Of a DNA stretch of 64,000 bases, positions 1 through 8,571 are shown piece by piece; within the stretch, counting starts at the first letter, position 1; each line of letters starts with the position of its first letter. The stretch is taken from contig NZ_BDBX01000005.1 in the NCBI RefSeq assembly GCF_001613205.1, positions 235,382-299,381 of the forward strand, read 5' to 3'. The notes beneath the pieces are model-generated. The model did no database searches, was not told the DNA's origin, and was given only the letters and a program-made list of their open reading frames with translations. Both the position numbers and the translations under genes were made by a program. This DNA comes from Nocardia sienata NBRC 100364 (GTDB taxonomy: Bacteria; Actinomycetota; Actinomycetes; Mycobacteriales; Mycobacteriaceae).

Positions 1-1449
1 GAAGGTCAGGATGCCGTCCTCGATCGGGCTCTTGCGCAGATAGGCCCGGTCGCGGAAGTAGCTGTTGACCACCTTCCACGGACCGCCGGTCCCCTGCCGT
101 GGCATCACCGCGTCCCCGCGCTGGATGTACCCGGAACTCAGCGCACCGCCCATCACCGAGACCTCGGAGCGATCGCCCTCCCGCGCCCGGACCAGGAACC
201 GGGTGTACCCCTTGTCGCGCATCCGGTTCAGCACCCGGCAGAAGTATTCGGCGGCCAGGTCGGCTTTCAGAGTCCAGGAGGCGTTCGTGTATCCGAGCAC
301 CATCAGGGCATTCGGCACGCCGTCGAGCAGCGAACCCTTGTACATGACCCGGTCCCGGGTGACCACGGGCTCACCGTCGACCTCGAGCGCTATACCGCCC
401 AGAATCTGAATGGTCAGCCCGGTGGCGGTCACGACGATATCGGCTTCGATCTCCTCGCCGGAGGAGACCCGGATACCCGTTTCGGTGAAGGTCTCGATGG
501 TGTCGGTGACCACCGAGGCTTCGCCGCGACGCAGGGCCTTGAACAGGTCAGCGTCGGGTACGACGCACAGCCGCTGATCCCATGGCGCGTACTCGGGGGT
601 GAAATGACGCATGTCCACCCCCGGGCCGACCGCCATGCGGACCCATTTCAGGAACATCTGCCGGGCCAGCCTCGGCTGCCGACGCGACAGCTGGTAACTG
701 GCCTGCTGCACCGCGATATTGCGGGCACGCCCGACTTGATAGGTGAGCCCGGCGGGGGCCCCGGCCTTCGTCATCCCCAGCGCCACCGGATCGTCACCCG
801 GGATGGAGGCGATATAGGTGGGGGATCGCTGCAGCATCGTCACATGGGCGGCCTCGCCCACCATGGCCGGCACCAGCGTGATCGCGGTCGCGCCGCTGCC
901 GATCACGACCACTTTCTTGCCCCGGTAGTCCAGGTCTTCGGGCCAGTGCTGCGGATGCACGATCCGCCCGGTGAACGAGTCCTCGCCGGGGAACGACGGC
1001 CGGTGGCCGTTGTCGTAGTCGTAGTAGCCGGTGGCCCCGACCAGGAAGGTGCTGGTCCAGATCTCCTCGGTACCGGTCGCTTCGTCGAGCGCCCGTACCG
1101 TCCATCGGTGGTCCGGGCCGGACCAGCTCGCGGAGATCACCTTGCGGCCGAAACGGATCTTCGGTGTCACGCCGTATTCGTCGGCGGTCTCGGCGATGTA
1201 GCGACGGATACCGGCGCCGTCGGCGAGCATGCGGGTCCCCCGCCATGGGCGGAAACCGTAACCGAAGGAGTACATATCGGAGTCGGAGCGGATTCCCGGA
1301 TAGCGGAACAGGTCCCAGGTGCCGCCGACGGCGGTGCGGCGCTCCAGGATCGCGTAGCTGCGCCCGGTGTTCTCCTTCTCCAGGTGACAGGCCACATCGA
1401 TACCGGAAAGACCGGCTCCGATGATCAGTACGTCGACATGCCGCGTCAT
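1..1449 (-). CDS. EthA-like flavin-containing Baeyer-Villiger monooxygenase (3' end cut by window edge)
   Basis: This frame is open from the ATG at 1449 to the left edge, giving 483 codons without a stop, so only the last few residues should be missing. The N-terminus has the FAD Rossmann motif GAGLSG. It is followed by GGTWDLFRYPGIRSDSDMY, the Baeyer-Villiger signature FTGRIVHPQHW, and the NADPH motif GSGATA. These blocks closely match my memory of mycobacterial EthA, the NADPH/O2-dependent monooxygenase that activates thioamide prodrugs and oxidises ketones. No EthR-type TetR gene lies next to it here. The enzyme is expected to be cytosolic. The family is secure; orthology to EthA rather than a paralogue such as MymA is an inference. 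Confidence 0.85.
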   Translation of the reverse strand, partial: MTRHVDVLIIGAGLSGIDVACHLEKENTGRSYAILERRTAVGGTWDLFRYPGIRSDSDMYSFGYGFRPWRGTRMLADGAGIRRYIAETADEYGVTPKIRFGRKVISASWSGPDHRWTVRALDEATGTEEIWTSTFLVGATGYYDYDNGHRPSFPGEDSFTGRIVHPQHWPEDLDYRGKKVVVIGSGATAITLVPAMVGEAAHVTMLQRSPTYIASIPGDDPVALGMTKAGAPAGLTYQVGRARNIAVQQASYQLSRRQPRLARQMFLKWVRMAVGPGVDMRHFTPEYAPWDQRLCVVPDADLFKALRRGEASVVTDTIETFTETGIRVSSGEEIEADIVVTATGLTIQILGGIALEVDGEPVVTRDRVMYKGSLLDGVPNALMVLGYTNASWTLKADLAAEYFCRVLNRMRDKGYTRFLVRAREGDRSEVSVMGGALSSGYIQRGDAVMPRQGTGGPWKVVNSYFRDRAYLRKSPIEDGILTF

Positions 1450-1770
1450 TGCGTTCCTCGTCTGCTCGTGCCCGGGGTCGTCGCCAATCATGACAGACAC
1501 ACCTTTTATCTGTAACCGAGAGTACTCGATACATCTCCGGCCGCGCACCGTGTTGCGCCCGCCACCCGACGAGTCGGCGCCACCCGGCGATCCGTCGGGA
1601 TCGAAACCCCGAACCGTCCTACCCGGCCCACTGTGATCTAAAACTCATTTCTTCCACATTGGCATGGCCGGAGGCGAGCCCTGCACTCCCGCCTCGATCT
1701 GCAGGCCGGGACGGCGATCGTCCGGTGCGACCCCACTTCGCGGCGGCTCGGACTTCGGCGGCCGAACCCG
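1450..1770. other. Intergenic stretch without a recognised gene
   Basis: This is the upstream region of the monooxygenase and the downstream region of the small membrane ORF. The reading frames crossing it are low-complexity Arg/Pro-rich shadows. I see no RNA gene or clear hairpin. The promoter of the monooxygenase must lie in its left part. Confidence 0.5.
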
Positions 1771-1965
1771 TCAGCAGCAGGCCACCGCCAAGGCAGCCGC
1801 GATACCACCCAACGAGGCGAGTGCGACCGGCACCGCGACCGGCCCACCTCGCCATCGGATCTCCACCACAGGCCGGGCGGAAGCACACTGCCGCGGCACT
1901 CGGCGGCCCTTGCTCCACCGGCGCCCCAGCGCACTCAGGGCGACCAGCAATGTCGCTATCAACAT
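1771..1965 (-). CDS. Small hypothetical membrane protein
   Basis: This 64-residue frame starts with ATG at 1965, 11 bases after the stop of the epimerase gene on the same strand. A purine-rich stretch lies just upstream. It has a hydrophobic N-terminus (MLIATLLVALSALG), a basic middle and a second hydrophobic segment at the C-terminus ending in ACC. Two short membrane helices are therefore likely. I do not recognise a family. Its position suggests co-transcription with the epimerase. It could be spurious, because GC-rich intergenic DNA often gives open frames. Confidence 0.4.
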   Translation of the reverse strand: MLIATLLVALSALGRRWSKGRRVPRQCASARPVVEIRWRGGPVAVPVALASLGGIAAALAVACC

Positions 1966-1975
1966 CTCGGGCCCC

Positions 1976-3061
1976 TCACACTCCGGCCGCCGGCATCCGG
2001 CGCGCATTCCGGGCGAACTCCGCGCGCCCGGGCGAGGGCACAAGCCCCTCCCGCAGCAGGCTCTCCGCGGTATCGCGCACCGTCTCGTCCACCGGCCGCA
2101 TCACCCATCCCAGGTCACGCCGGGCCCGGGCAGCGCTCACCCTCTCGACCTTGCCCAGCGCCGGAACCGTGAGCCGCAGCCCGCGGTCGAACAGCGCCAC
2201 CAGGCGCACCAGCGGATCGGGCAGCGCACGGGTGGCGATACGGAACCCGCGCGACCCGTACGCCGCGGCCAGCATCTGCGCCATATCCCGCATCCACACA
2301 TGATCACCGGCGCAGATGTAGCGATTCCCGGCCGCATGCGCGGTTTCCATGGCCAACCGGTGCGCCACCGCCAGATCCCGCACGTCGACCACCGACCACC
2401 CCACTCGGGGCACCCCCGGCACAGCGCCCGCCAGTAGCCGGCGGACCGGTTCGTGCGAGGTGCTCGTCTCCGGAGACAGCACCGGCCCGAGAACCATTCC
2501 CGGGTTCAGCACGACCAGCTCGAGACCACGTGCCGCGGGCAGGGACTCGACGAATTCCCACGCCGCGCGTTCGGCCAGCGTCTTACTGCGCTGATACGCC
2601 GGACTCCGCTCCACGACGGTCCAGTCCGCCTCGGTACGCATCGCTTCGTCACGATGCCCGTGCGCGATCGCGGCGATCGAGGAGGTCAGCACCACTCGCC
2701 GTACGTCGGGTGCGGCCGCCGCGGCCCGCAGGACCCGCAGGGTTCCGTCCACCGCGGTGCGGATCAGCTCGTTGTCGTCGTCGGGCGGGGTCGCCGGAAA
2801 GGGCGAGGCCACATGCAGCACCTGCGCACAGCCGGCGACGGCCTCGGCCCAGCCGGCGTCGTGATCGAGATCGGCGGCGGCGAATTCCAGGTCACCGCCC
2901 ACACGGGCGGCGTAGTCGACGAGATGCGCCCGCCTGCCGGTGCCGGCGAGATCGCGTACGGTGCCGCGGACCGCGTAACCGTGATCGAGTAGTTCGGCGA
3001 TGACATGCCCGGCCACGAACCCTGTGGCGCCGGTCACCAGTACCCGTGTACTCATTTTCAT
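1976..3061 (-). CDS. NAD-dependent epimerase / dihydroflavonol-4-reductase-like SDR
   Basis: This 361-residue extended short-chain dehydrogenase begins with the nucleotide-binding motif GATGFVAG near residue 10. It carries LTSSIAAI and the catalytic YQRSK (YxxxK) around residue 155-160. The length and the sequence HVASPF resemble dihydroflavonol-reductase and cinnamoyl-CoA-reductase-like bacterial enzymes, so an NADPH-dependent carbonyl reduction is expected; the substrate is unknown. The upstream region is shared with a divergent TetR gene and holds two dyads, so repression by that regulator is likely. ATG at 3061 and ATG at 3055 are both possible starts. Confidence 0.85.
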   Translation of the reverse strand: MKMSTRVLVTGATGFVAGHVIAELLDHGYAVRGTVRDLAGTGRRAHLVDYAARVGGDLEFAAADLDHDAGWAEAVAGCAQVLHVASPFPATPPDDDNELIRTAVDGTLRVLRAAAAAPDVRRVVLTSSIAAIAHGHRDEAMRTEADWTVVERSPAYQRSKTLAERAAWEFVESLPAARGLELVVLNPGMVLGPVLSPETSTSHEPVRRLLAGAVPGVPRVGWSVVDVRDLAVAHRLAMETAHAAGNRYICAGDHVWMRDMAQMLAAAYGSRGFRIATRALPDPLVRLVALFDRGLRLTVPALGKVERVSAARARRDLGWVMRPVDETVRDTAESLLREGLVPSPGRAEFARNARRMPAAGV

Positions 3062-3078
3062 CCATCCTTGCCGTGTTG

Positions 3079-3117
3079 ATCTGAACGCTGCTCAGATAAT
3101 CTAAGCACCGCATAGAT
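3079..3117. promoter_or_regulatory. Two stacked inverted repeats between epimerase and tetR (candidate TetR operators)
   Basis: Two dyads of 19 bp each lie in the 108-bp divergent intergenic region. The first is ATCTGA-N7-TCAGAT at 3079-3097. The second is ATCTA-N9-TAGAT at 3099-3117. Both are perfect in their arms, and their centres are 20 bp apart, about two helical turns. TetR dimers often bind such sites in pairs. That they are the targets of the adjacent TetR gene is an inference. Confidence 0.6.
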
Positions 3118-3169
3118 CGCTTGTCCAGACCCGGTCCCGACCCAGCACACCCGGCGCTACCCTCAGAAG

Positions 3170-3811
3170 GTGACCCGGACCTCCTACCACCACGGCGCCC
3201 TGCGCGATGCCCTGCTGGCCGCCTGTCTGCGGCTCATCGAAACCGAGGGCATCGCAGCGGTGAGCCTGCGCCGGGTCGCCCGGGAAGCCGGCGTGAGTTC
3301 CGGCGCCCCGTACCACCATTTCGCCGATCGCGCGGCACTACTGGCCGATCTGGCCACCCAGGGCTTCCGCCTGCTCACCGACCAGCTCTCCGCCGCCCGC
3401 GCCACCGCCGGCTCCCCCACCGCGGCGCTCCTCGCCCTGGAACAGTCCTATATCCGGTTCGCGCGGGAGCAGCCCGGATACTTCAGGTTGATGTTCCGCC
3501 CGGAACTGTCACAACCGGAGAAACACCCCGATACCCGCGCGGCGGGTGAAGCCGCCTTCGGCGTACTGGCCGCCGCGGTCGAAGACTGCGTAACCGCCGG
3601 TGAACTTCCGCCGGACCGCGCCGAACCGACCACCCTCACGCTGTGGGCGCTCGGACACGGCCTGGCGTCGTTGTGGCTCGACGGCCAGCTGGAAAAGCGC
3701 GGCACCCTGTTCGGTACGACCGCGACGGCCCTGGTCGATGCGGTGGTTGCCGGCATTCCCGGATTTCTCGACGCCGGCACCGGATCACCGCCCGTCCTCC
3801 CGCCGGAGTGA
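3170..3811 (+). CDS. TetR/AcrR family transcriptional regulator with WHG-type C-terminal domain
   Basis: This 213-residue regulator starts with GTG at 3170, preceded by AGAAGG. Residues about 10-55 form the TetR helix-turn-helix (LRRVAREAGVSSGAPYHHFADRAALL). The C-terminal ligand-binding half contains WALGHGLASLWLDG, typical of the WHG/TetR_C_33 group. It is divergent from the epimerase gene. It probably represses that gene and itself through the two dyads at 3079-3117. The ligand is not predictable. Confidence 0.9.
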   Translation: MTRTSYHHGALRDALLAACLRLIETEGIAAVSLRRVAREAGVSSGAPYHHFADRAALLADLATQGFRLLTDQLSAARATAGSPTAALLALEQSYIRFAREQPGYFRLMFRPELSQPEKHPDTRAAGEAAFGVLAAAVEDCVTAGELPPDRAEPTTLTLWALGHGLASLWLDGQLEKRGTLFGTTATALVDAVVAGIPGFLDAGTGSPPVLPPE

Positions 3812-3899
3812 GGCGGCCGCCGCGGTGGGTATGCCCGGCATAGAGTGAACTGGACTCGGGTCCGCACCGCGCGATCCGAGCCGACCGGGAGGATTGTCG

Positions 3900-4208
3900 A
3901 TGAATACCACGAAAGCCCGCGCCGGCCTGTTGATCGCGGCCGCCGTGCTCACACTGGTCGGCTGCACCGAAATCGAACGGGCCATGAACAAGGGTGGCGA
4001 CACCCCGTGCCGCGAATACGTGGAGCAGGACCAGAAGACCCAGCGCGTCACCATCACCAAGTTCCTCGAGGAACAGCAGGGCGCGGAACCGAGCGGTACG
4101 AACGTGGACCTGTCCATTGCGGCGGTCAACGCGCTGTGCAGTGCGCAGGCCAATGCCGACACTCCGATCGAGCGGGCCGACGTCGCGGGTATCTTCATCC
4201 GCAAATAG
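3900..4208 (+). CDS. Small lipoprotein, possibly HdeA-like
   Basis: The 102-residue product starts at ATG 3900. GGGAGGA lies directly upstream at 3887-3893; a TTG two codons earlier is less likely. Its signal peptide ends in the lipobox LVGC, so it should be lipid-anchored outside the membrane. The mature part is short and polar, with two further cysteines (TPCREY and NALCSA) that could form a disulfide. This spacing recalls HdeA-family acid-stress chaperone-like proteins of actinobacteria, but I am not sure of that assignment. It stands alone, without an obvious operon partner. Confidence 0.7.
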   Translation: MNTTKARAGLLIAAAVLTLVGCTEIERAMNKGGDTPCREYVEQDQKTQRVTITKFLEEQQGAEPSGTNVDLSIAAVNALCSAQANADTPIERADVAGIFIRK

Positions 4209-4532
4209 GCCGGTGCGCATAAGGTTTCGAGGCGTCGTAGCGCTCGCCCGGGTGGCCCGGCCGAACACTCGATCCGGGCTCACGAACACACAGGGTTATA
4301 CCACAAGCGTTTTCGTCCGATCACGGACACCCGCTCGCTCCGGCGACCGCAATACGCAAGAATGTGTTCGCAAAAGTGCCGGCCGCCATGAGCCGGTATT
4401 TCGGACGGCGGGTGTATCGAATCCCCGGGCCGTCCGATCCGGGGCCGGCGACGATGCACAAGGGAGCGATATGTTTCATCGGATCGATTCGGCAGCGCCA
4501 CCGCGGCGTCACGGCACGGCACGGAGCTACTG
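4209..4532. other. Intergenic stretch without a recognised gene
   Basis: No coding frame here looks real on either strand, and I see no convincing hairpin or RNA gene. It is somewhat less GC-rich than the flanks around 4290-4320. It must hold the promoter of the DUF779-like gene. Confidence 0.4.
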
Positions 4533-4979
4533 ATGGCGTATCGCAGCGACCGGGTCGCGGTAACGGATCGGGCCCGCAACGCGTTACGCGACTTGATCGA
4601 ACAGCACGGGCCCATCCTGCTGTACCTCCCGCACCGCGATTCCGCCGACCCGCAACCGGACTGGCTGCCGATCCGCGATTTCCGCGCGGCCGAGGGAGAT
4701 ACTCTGTTCGGCCGCCTCGCCTGGCACACCGAGCTGTGGATGAGCGCGCAGGCCTATACCCGTTTCGAGCGCGAACATCTCACTGTGGACGTCCCCGCCG
4801 ACGGCGGCCCGGTGGCCGGCGGTGATTCGAACGGCGGATCGAATCCCGAAGAGGCCGCGATCTTCCTGCTCCGCTCCCGCCGGCTCAGCGCCGCGGAAGC
4901 CGCCGCCCTCGACAGCCGCAGGCGCGGCGGCCACAACACCACGACGCGACCCGGCCGGGACTCGGCAGCCGGGCAGTAA
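4533..4979 (+). CDS. DUF779-like protein lacking the usual cysteine cluster
   Basis: The 148-residue product follows the DUF779 pattern. It has an N-terminal helix ending in a hydrophobic strand (LIEQHGPILLY), then GDTLFGRLAWHTELWMSAQAYTRF, and a C-terminal LLRSRRLSAAE. DUF779 proteins are small soluble proteins often encoded next to aldehyde dehydrogenases. Family members normally carry a Gly/Cys-rich segment (GGCCDGS-like) after the first strand. Here that segment is replaced by HRDSADPQPDW with no cysteine, so any metal or thiol chemistry would be lost. No aldehyde dehydrogenase is nearby. Confidence 0.65.
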   Translation: MAYRSDRVAVTDRARNALRDLIEQHGPILLYLPHRDSADPQPDWLPIRDFRAAEGDTLFGRLAWHTELWMSAQAYTRFEREHLTVDVPADGGPVAGGDSNGGSNPEEAAIFLLRSRRLSAAEAAALDSRRRGGHNTTTRPGRDSAAGQ

Positions 4980-5334
4980 CCGCAGCGACCGGCGATCCTC
5001 ATCAGTACCCGCTGCCGGATTCTTATCACCCGGCCAGGCAGAGAACCCGTCCGGCCGCGCCTCCGCGCCGCTGGGCGTGTGGCCGTCCGGTGCCGAGACA
5101 CCGGTGAACATCAGAGGGGCACAGCAGTCCACCCCTCGCGAACTGCGGGCCGGAACGAGTGGCCACCGCACGCAGATCCCGGGGCAGCGCGGCGCGGTGG
5201 AGCATTCGGCGGCGGCGAGCGCGGAGAAGGATTGTCGAGCCGACCCCGGTATTAACACGCCGCATATGCCGGACACGGTGTCAAAATAAGTCTTGTTCAT
5301 TGGGATTCGATGTGCGGGAAACCGGTTGAACGGT
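4980..5334. other. Intergenic stretch upstream of the conservon
   Basis: No gene is recognised in about 355 bases. The right end is AT-richer and carries the likely promoter of the conservon. Confidence 0.4.
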
Positions 5335-5347
5335 TAACTTGTGGCGA
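5335..5347 (+). promoter_or_regulatory. Likely -10 element of a leaderless cvnA transcript
   Basis: TAACTT at 5335-5340 fits the actinobacterial TANNNT -10 pattern. It is followed by six bases and then the ATG at 5347. There is no Shine-Dalgarno sequence, so transcription may begin at the start codon. No good -35 element is visible. Confidence 0.4.
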
Positions 5348-7743
5348 TGTTCAGAGCGAGGCTCGGTGTCCGCGCCCGGATCCTGGCCATCGCGCTCATC
5401 CCGAGTCTGACCCTGTTGGTGGCCGGTGTGGGTGCGACGGGCTATCTGATCGACCAGGGACAACACAACCGGCAGGTGACCGAGGCGTTACGCGAGGTCT
5501 CCGGTCCCACTCGCGACGTCTACGAGGTGGTCCAGAACGAGCGCCGCCTCACGCTCGCGCATCTCGCCGGTGATCCCACCGCTGCCGCCGCCCTCGCCGC
5601 CGTCCGACCCAACACCGAACAAGCCCTTCGCGACCTGGTCGCCGCGGCGCAGCGGATCCGGGAACTGCAGCCGGCGGAGATCACCGACGACGTCGGCTCG
5701 TTCACCACGCTCACCCAGCAGCTCGGCAATATCCGTACCGCGGTCGACACCCGCGCGGTGCCGACCGGTGACGCCTATACCTTCTACGTCCGGGTCCTCG
5801 ACGCCTTCAGCACCGGCGCCCAGCTGTCGCACACTTTCGAACAGAACCCGGAGGCGGTCGGCCAGCTGGGCCTGGTGTCGCGCATCATGCACGCGCTGGA
5901 AGCCGCGTCGCGCAGTCACGCCCTGGCCGGCGCGGCACTGCGCACCGGCAACCCGGTCGCACTGCCCGACGAATTCATCCAGCAGACCGGCTTCTACCAC
6001 ACCGAAACCGCCCTGCTGGCCACCCAGCTGGATCCGGAGATCGGCGAGCGGGTGCGCACGCTGGTCGACAGCCCGGAATGGCGGCTGCTCGCCCGCACCG
6101 AGAACACGCTCATCGCCCGTAGCGTCGCCGGGGCCGACGCCGAGAGCACCGCGGCCACGCTCTCTGCGGGGCAGCTGACGGCCTGGCAGGCCGCAGCCGA
6201 CCACGTCAATCAGGAGATGCTGAATGTCTGGGACGACCAGAACCAGCTCATGCAGGAGTTGTCACTGGACGCGGCGGCCCGCACCACCAATCAGTCGCTG
6301 CTGATCGGCCTCGCGGTGCTGGTGGTCTCCGCGGCCGCGTTCGGGGTATCGCTGGTACTGGCCAACCGGTTCATCCACCGCCTGGTGCGGTTGCGCGACC
6401 ACACACTCGCCCTCGCCGACGAACGCCTGCCCGATATGCTCGAACGACTGCGTGCCGGGGAGGACGTCGACGAAACCGCGGCCGCCGCGAAACTCGACTT
6501 CGGCCGGGACGAGCTCGGGGCGGTGGCCACCGCGTTCGAACACGCGCACGCCGTGGCGGTCAACGCCGCGATCACCGAGGCCCGTACCCAGGAGGGCGTG
6601 AAGGCGATCTTCCTCAACATCGCCCACCGCAGCCAGATCGTGGTCCACAAACAACTCGAGATCCTCGACGACGCCGAACGGCGCGAAGAAGACCCGGCCA
6701 TGCTGGACATCCTGTTCAAACTCGACCATCTGGCCACCCGCGAACGCCGCAACGCCGAGAATCTCACCATCCTCGGCGGCGGGAAGCCGGGCCGGCAGTG
6801 GCGGGCCCCCGTACCGCTGGTCGACCTGGTGCGCAGCGCGGTGGGGGAAACCCAGGACTACACCCGGGTGCGGCTGGCCCGCCTTCCCGAACTCCGCATC
6901 GCCGGCAACGCCGTCGGCGACCTCATCCATCTGCTCGCCGAACTCGTCGACAACGCCACCTCGTTCTCCCCGCCGCAGTCGCGGGTGCAGGTCACCGGTT
7001 CGGTGATAGGCAAGGGCGTGGCCGTGGAGATCACCGATCAGGGTATGGGCATCTCGGAGGAGGATCGCGACCGCCTCAACGAACTGCTGGAGAACCCGCC
7101 GAACTTCGAGGTCGCGTCCCTGCAGAGGGATTCGCGGCTGGGTATCTTCGTCGTCGCGCAGCTGGCGGCCCGGCACGGTGTGGCGGTGCGGCTGTGGGAA
7201 TCGGAATACGGCGGCGTCCGGGCGGTGGTCATCGTGCCCGCGACCCTGCTGACCGATCCCGCGGAGGAGACCACGCCGCTGACCGGGCTGCCCCGTACCC
7301 CCGGCCCGGACGGCACGGAGGACCACACCGCGCCCCTGCCCGAAAGCTCCGCCGTCGCGACGCTGCTCGCGGACCCGCCCCGCGACAGCGGGCCCGCCCG
7401 CGAACAGGCCGAGCCGGCCGCCGCGGCGAACGGTGCACCCGACACCGTGCCGGTCGCCCGTCCGGAAGCCACGGAGACCACCGCCGAGCCGGCCGTGCTG
7501 CCCGACGGTCGTCCGGCTTTACCCCGCCGTAGCAGGCAGGCTAAAGTCGCACCGCGACCGGAAGTTTCGGACGTCGCCCAGACCGCCGCAACGGCGCGGC
7601 CACGCTCGGCCGAACAGGCCAGGGATCTGATGTCGGCGATCGAGAACGGCACCCGGCAGGGCCGCAAGCCATTGCCCGCCGCAGAAGCCGTCGCCGGGAA
7701 CCCGGCGGCGGATGGCGCATCCCCGGATGAACAGGAAGGCTAA
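5347..7743 (+). CDS. Conservon sensor kinase-like protein (NIT-HAMP-HATPase), CvnA type
   Basis: This 798-residue protein is the first gene of a four-gene conservon. It has a transmembrane helix at about 12-35 and a long extracytoplasmic NIT (nitrate/nitrite-sensing type) region at about 45-295. A second helix lies near 315-340, followed by HAMP, and a HATPase_c domain at about 530-640 with ELVDNATSFSPP (N box) and DQGMGIS (G1). A long Pro/Ala-rich tail follows. No standard kinase H-box is obvious, as in other Cvn proteins. The start was set at ATG 5347 because of the adjacent -10; GTG 5341 is possible. It probably signals to the downstream GTPase module at the membrane. Confidence 0.9.
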   Translation: MFRARLGVRARILAIALIPSLTLLVAGVGATGYLIDQGQHNRQVTEALREVSGPTRDVYEVVQNERRLTLAHLAGDPTAAAALAAVRPNTEQALRDLVAAAQRIRELQPAEITDDVGSFTTLTQQLGNIRTAVDTRAVPTGDAYTFYVRVLDAFSTGAQLSHTFEQNPEAVGQLGLVSRIMHALEAASRSHALAGAALRTGNPVALPDEFIQQTGFYHTETALLATQLDPEIGERVRTLVDSPEWRLLARTENTLIARSVAGADAESTAATLSAGQLTAWQAAADHVNQEMLNVWDDQNQLMQELSLDAAARTTNQSLLIGLAVLVVSAAAFGVSLVLANRFIHRLVRLRDHTLALADERLPDMLERLRAGEDVDETAAAAKLDFGRDELGAVATAFEHAHAVAVNAAITEARTQEGVKAIFLNIAHRSQIVVHKQLEILDDAERREEDPAMLDILFKLDHLATRERRNAENLTILGGGKPGRQWRAPVPLVDLVRSAVGETQDYTRVRLARLPELRIAGNAVGDLIHLLAELVDNATSFSPPQSRVQVTGSVIGKGVAVEITDQGMGISEEDRDRLNELLENPPNFEVASLQRDSRLGIFVVAQLAARHGVAVRLWESEYGGVRAVVIVPATLLTDPAEETTPLTGLPRTPGPDGTEDHTAPLPESSAVATLLADPPRDSGPAREQAEPAAAANGAPDTVPVARPEATETTAEPAVLPDGRPALPRRSRQAKVAPRPEVSDVAQTAATARPRSAEQARDLMSAIENGTRQGRKPLPAAEAVAGNPAADGASPDEQEG

Positions 7744-8157
7744 GTGTCCACTTCCACACAAGGTGACCTGAACTGGCTGCTCGACGACCTGGTCGACCGA
7801 CTCGCGGGGGTCCGCCTCGCGGTCGTACTGTCCACCGACGGAATGCTGCTGGGCCACTCCTCGAAAATGGATCGCACCGAGGCCGAGCATTTCGCCGCGA
7901 TGTCCTCGACCCTGCACGGCCTGGCCCGTAGCGCCGGCGCACGGTTCGAAGGCGGTGCCGTACGGCAGGCGGTGATCGAACTCGATCGCGCCGTACTGTT
8001 CGTCACCTCGGCCGGTGACAACGCGTGCATCGCCGTACAGGCCGCCGCGGATGCCAATCTCGGCATGGTGGCCTACGAGATGAACCTCACCGTCCAGCGG
8101 GTCGGCAGCCATCTGTCGACCGGATCCCGCGGCGGGGCCGGGGCCGACCCCCAGTAA
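7744..8157 (+). CDS. Roadblock/LC7 domain protein (CvnB)
   Basis: This 137-residue protein begins with GTG directly after the cvnA stop. It is a single roadblock/LC7 fold: DLNWLLDDLVDRLAGVRLAVVLSTDGMLLG at the N-terminus, a central AMSSTLHGLARSAG helix, and AAADANLGMVAYEMNLTVQRVG at the C-terminus. Roadblock proteins act as GTPase regulators, as in the MglB/MglA pair. Here the partner should be the GTPase encoded two genes downstream. It is cytosolic or membrane-recruited through CvnA. Confidence 0.92.
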   Translation: MSTSTQGDLNWLLDDLVDRLAGVRLAVVLSTDGMLLGHSSKMDRTEAEHFAAMSSTLHGLARSAGARFEGGAVRQAVIELDRAVLFVTSAGDNACIAVQAAADANLGMVAYEMNLTVQRVGSHLSTGSRGGAGADPQ

Positions 8158-8196
8158 CCGAGGAAACAGCAACGGCGCCATGACGGGTATGCGGGT

Positions 8197-8571
8197 ATGA
8201 CCGGCCGACAGGAACCCTGGTTCGACGACGACGCCGGACCTCTGGTGCGGCCGTACGCCATCACCAAGGGTCGCACTGTGGGCGCGGGACACGATCTGGA
8301 TATGCTCACTGTCGTGGTGAAAGCTCGTGGTGCCCCGCCGTTGCGCCGGATCGAACCCGAGTACACCGATATCGTGCACATGTGCACGGAAGCACAAACC
8401 GTGGCGGAGGTGGCAGCCGCCTTGAAACTGCCGCTGGCGGTGACCAAGATTCTCGTCGGAGATCTGATCGGTGACGGCCATCTGATCTTCCGGGCTCCCG
8501 TGCAGATGGAGTCCGGTCCCGGCGACTTCAACATATTGCGAGCGGTACTGGATGGAATCCGAAAAATTTGA
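8197..8571 (+). CDS. DUF742 protein (CvnC)
   Basis: The product has 124 residues and matches DUF742. It has a conserved N-terminal WFDDDAGPLVRPYAITKGRT, a central winged-helix-like region (VAEVAAALKLPLAVTKILVGDLIGDGHL), and the terminal LRAVLDGIRKI. It lies between the roadblock and GTPase genes, the standard conservon position. Its 3' end overlaps the GTPase start by 20 bases, implying translational coupling. Its biochemical role is unknown; it is thought to take part in the membrane-associated Cvn complex. Confidence 0.92.
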   Translation: MTGRQEPWFDDDAGPLVRPYAITKGRTVGAGHDLDMLTVVVKARGAPPLRRIEPEYTDIVHMCTEAQTVAEVAAALKLPLAVTKILVGDLIGDGHLIFRAPVQMESGPGDFNILRAVLDGIRKI

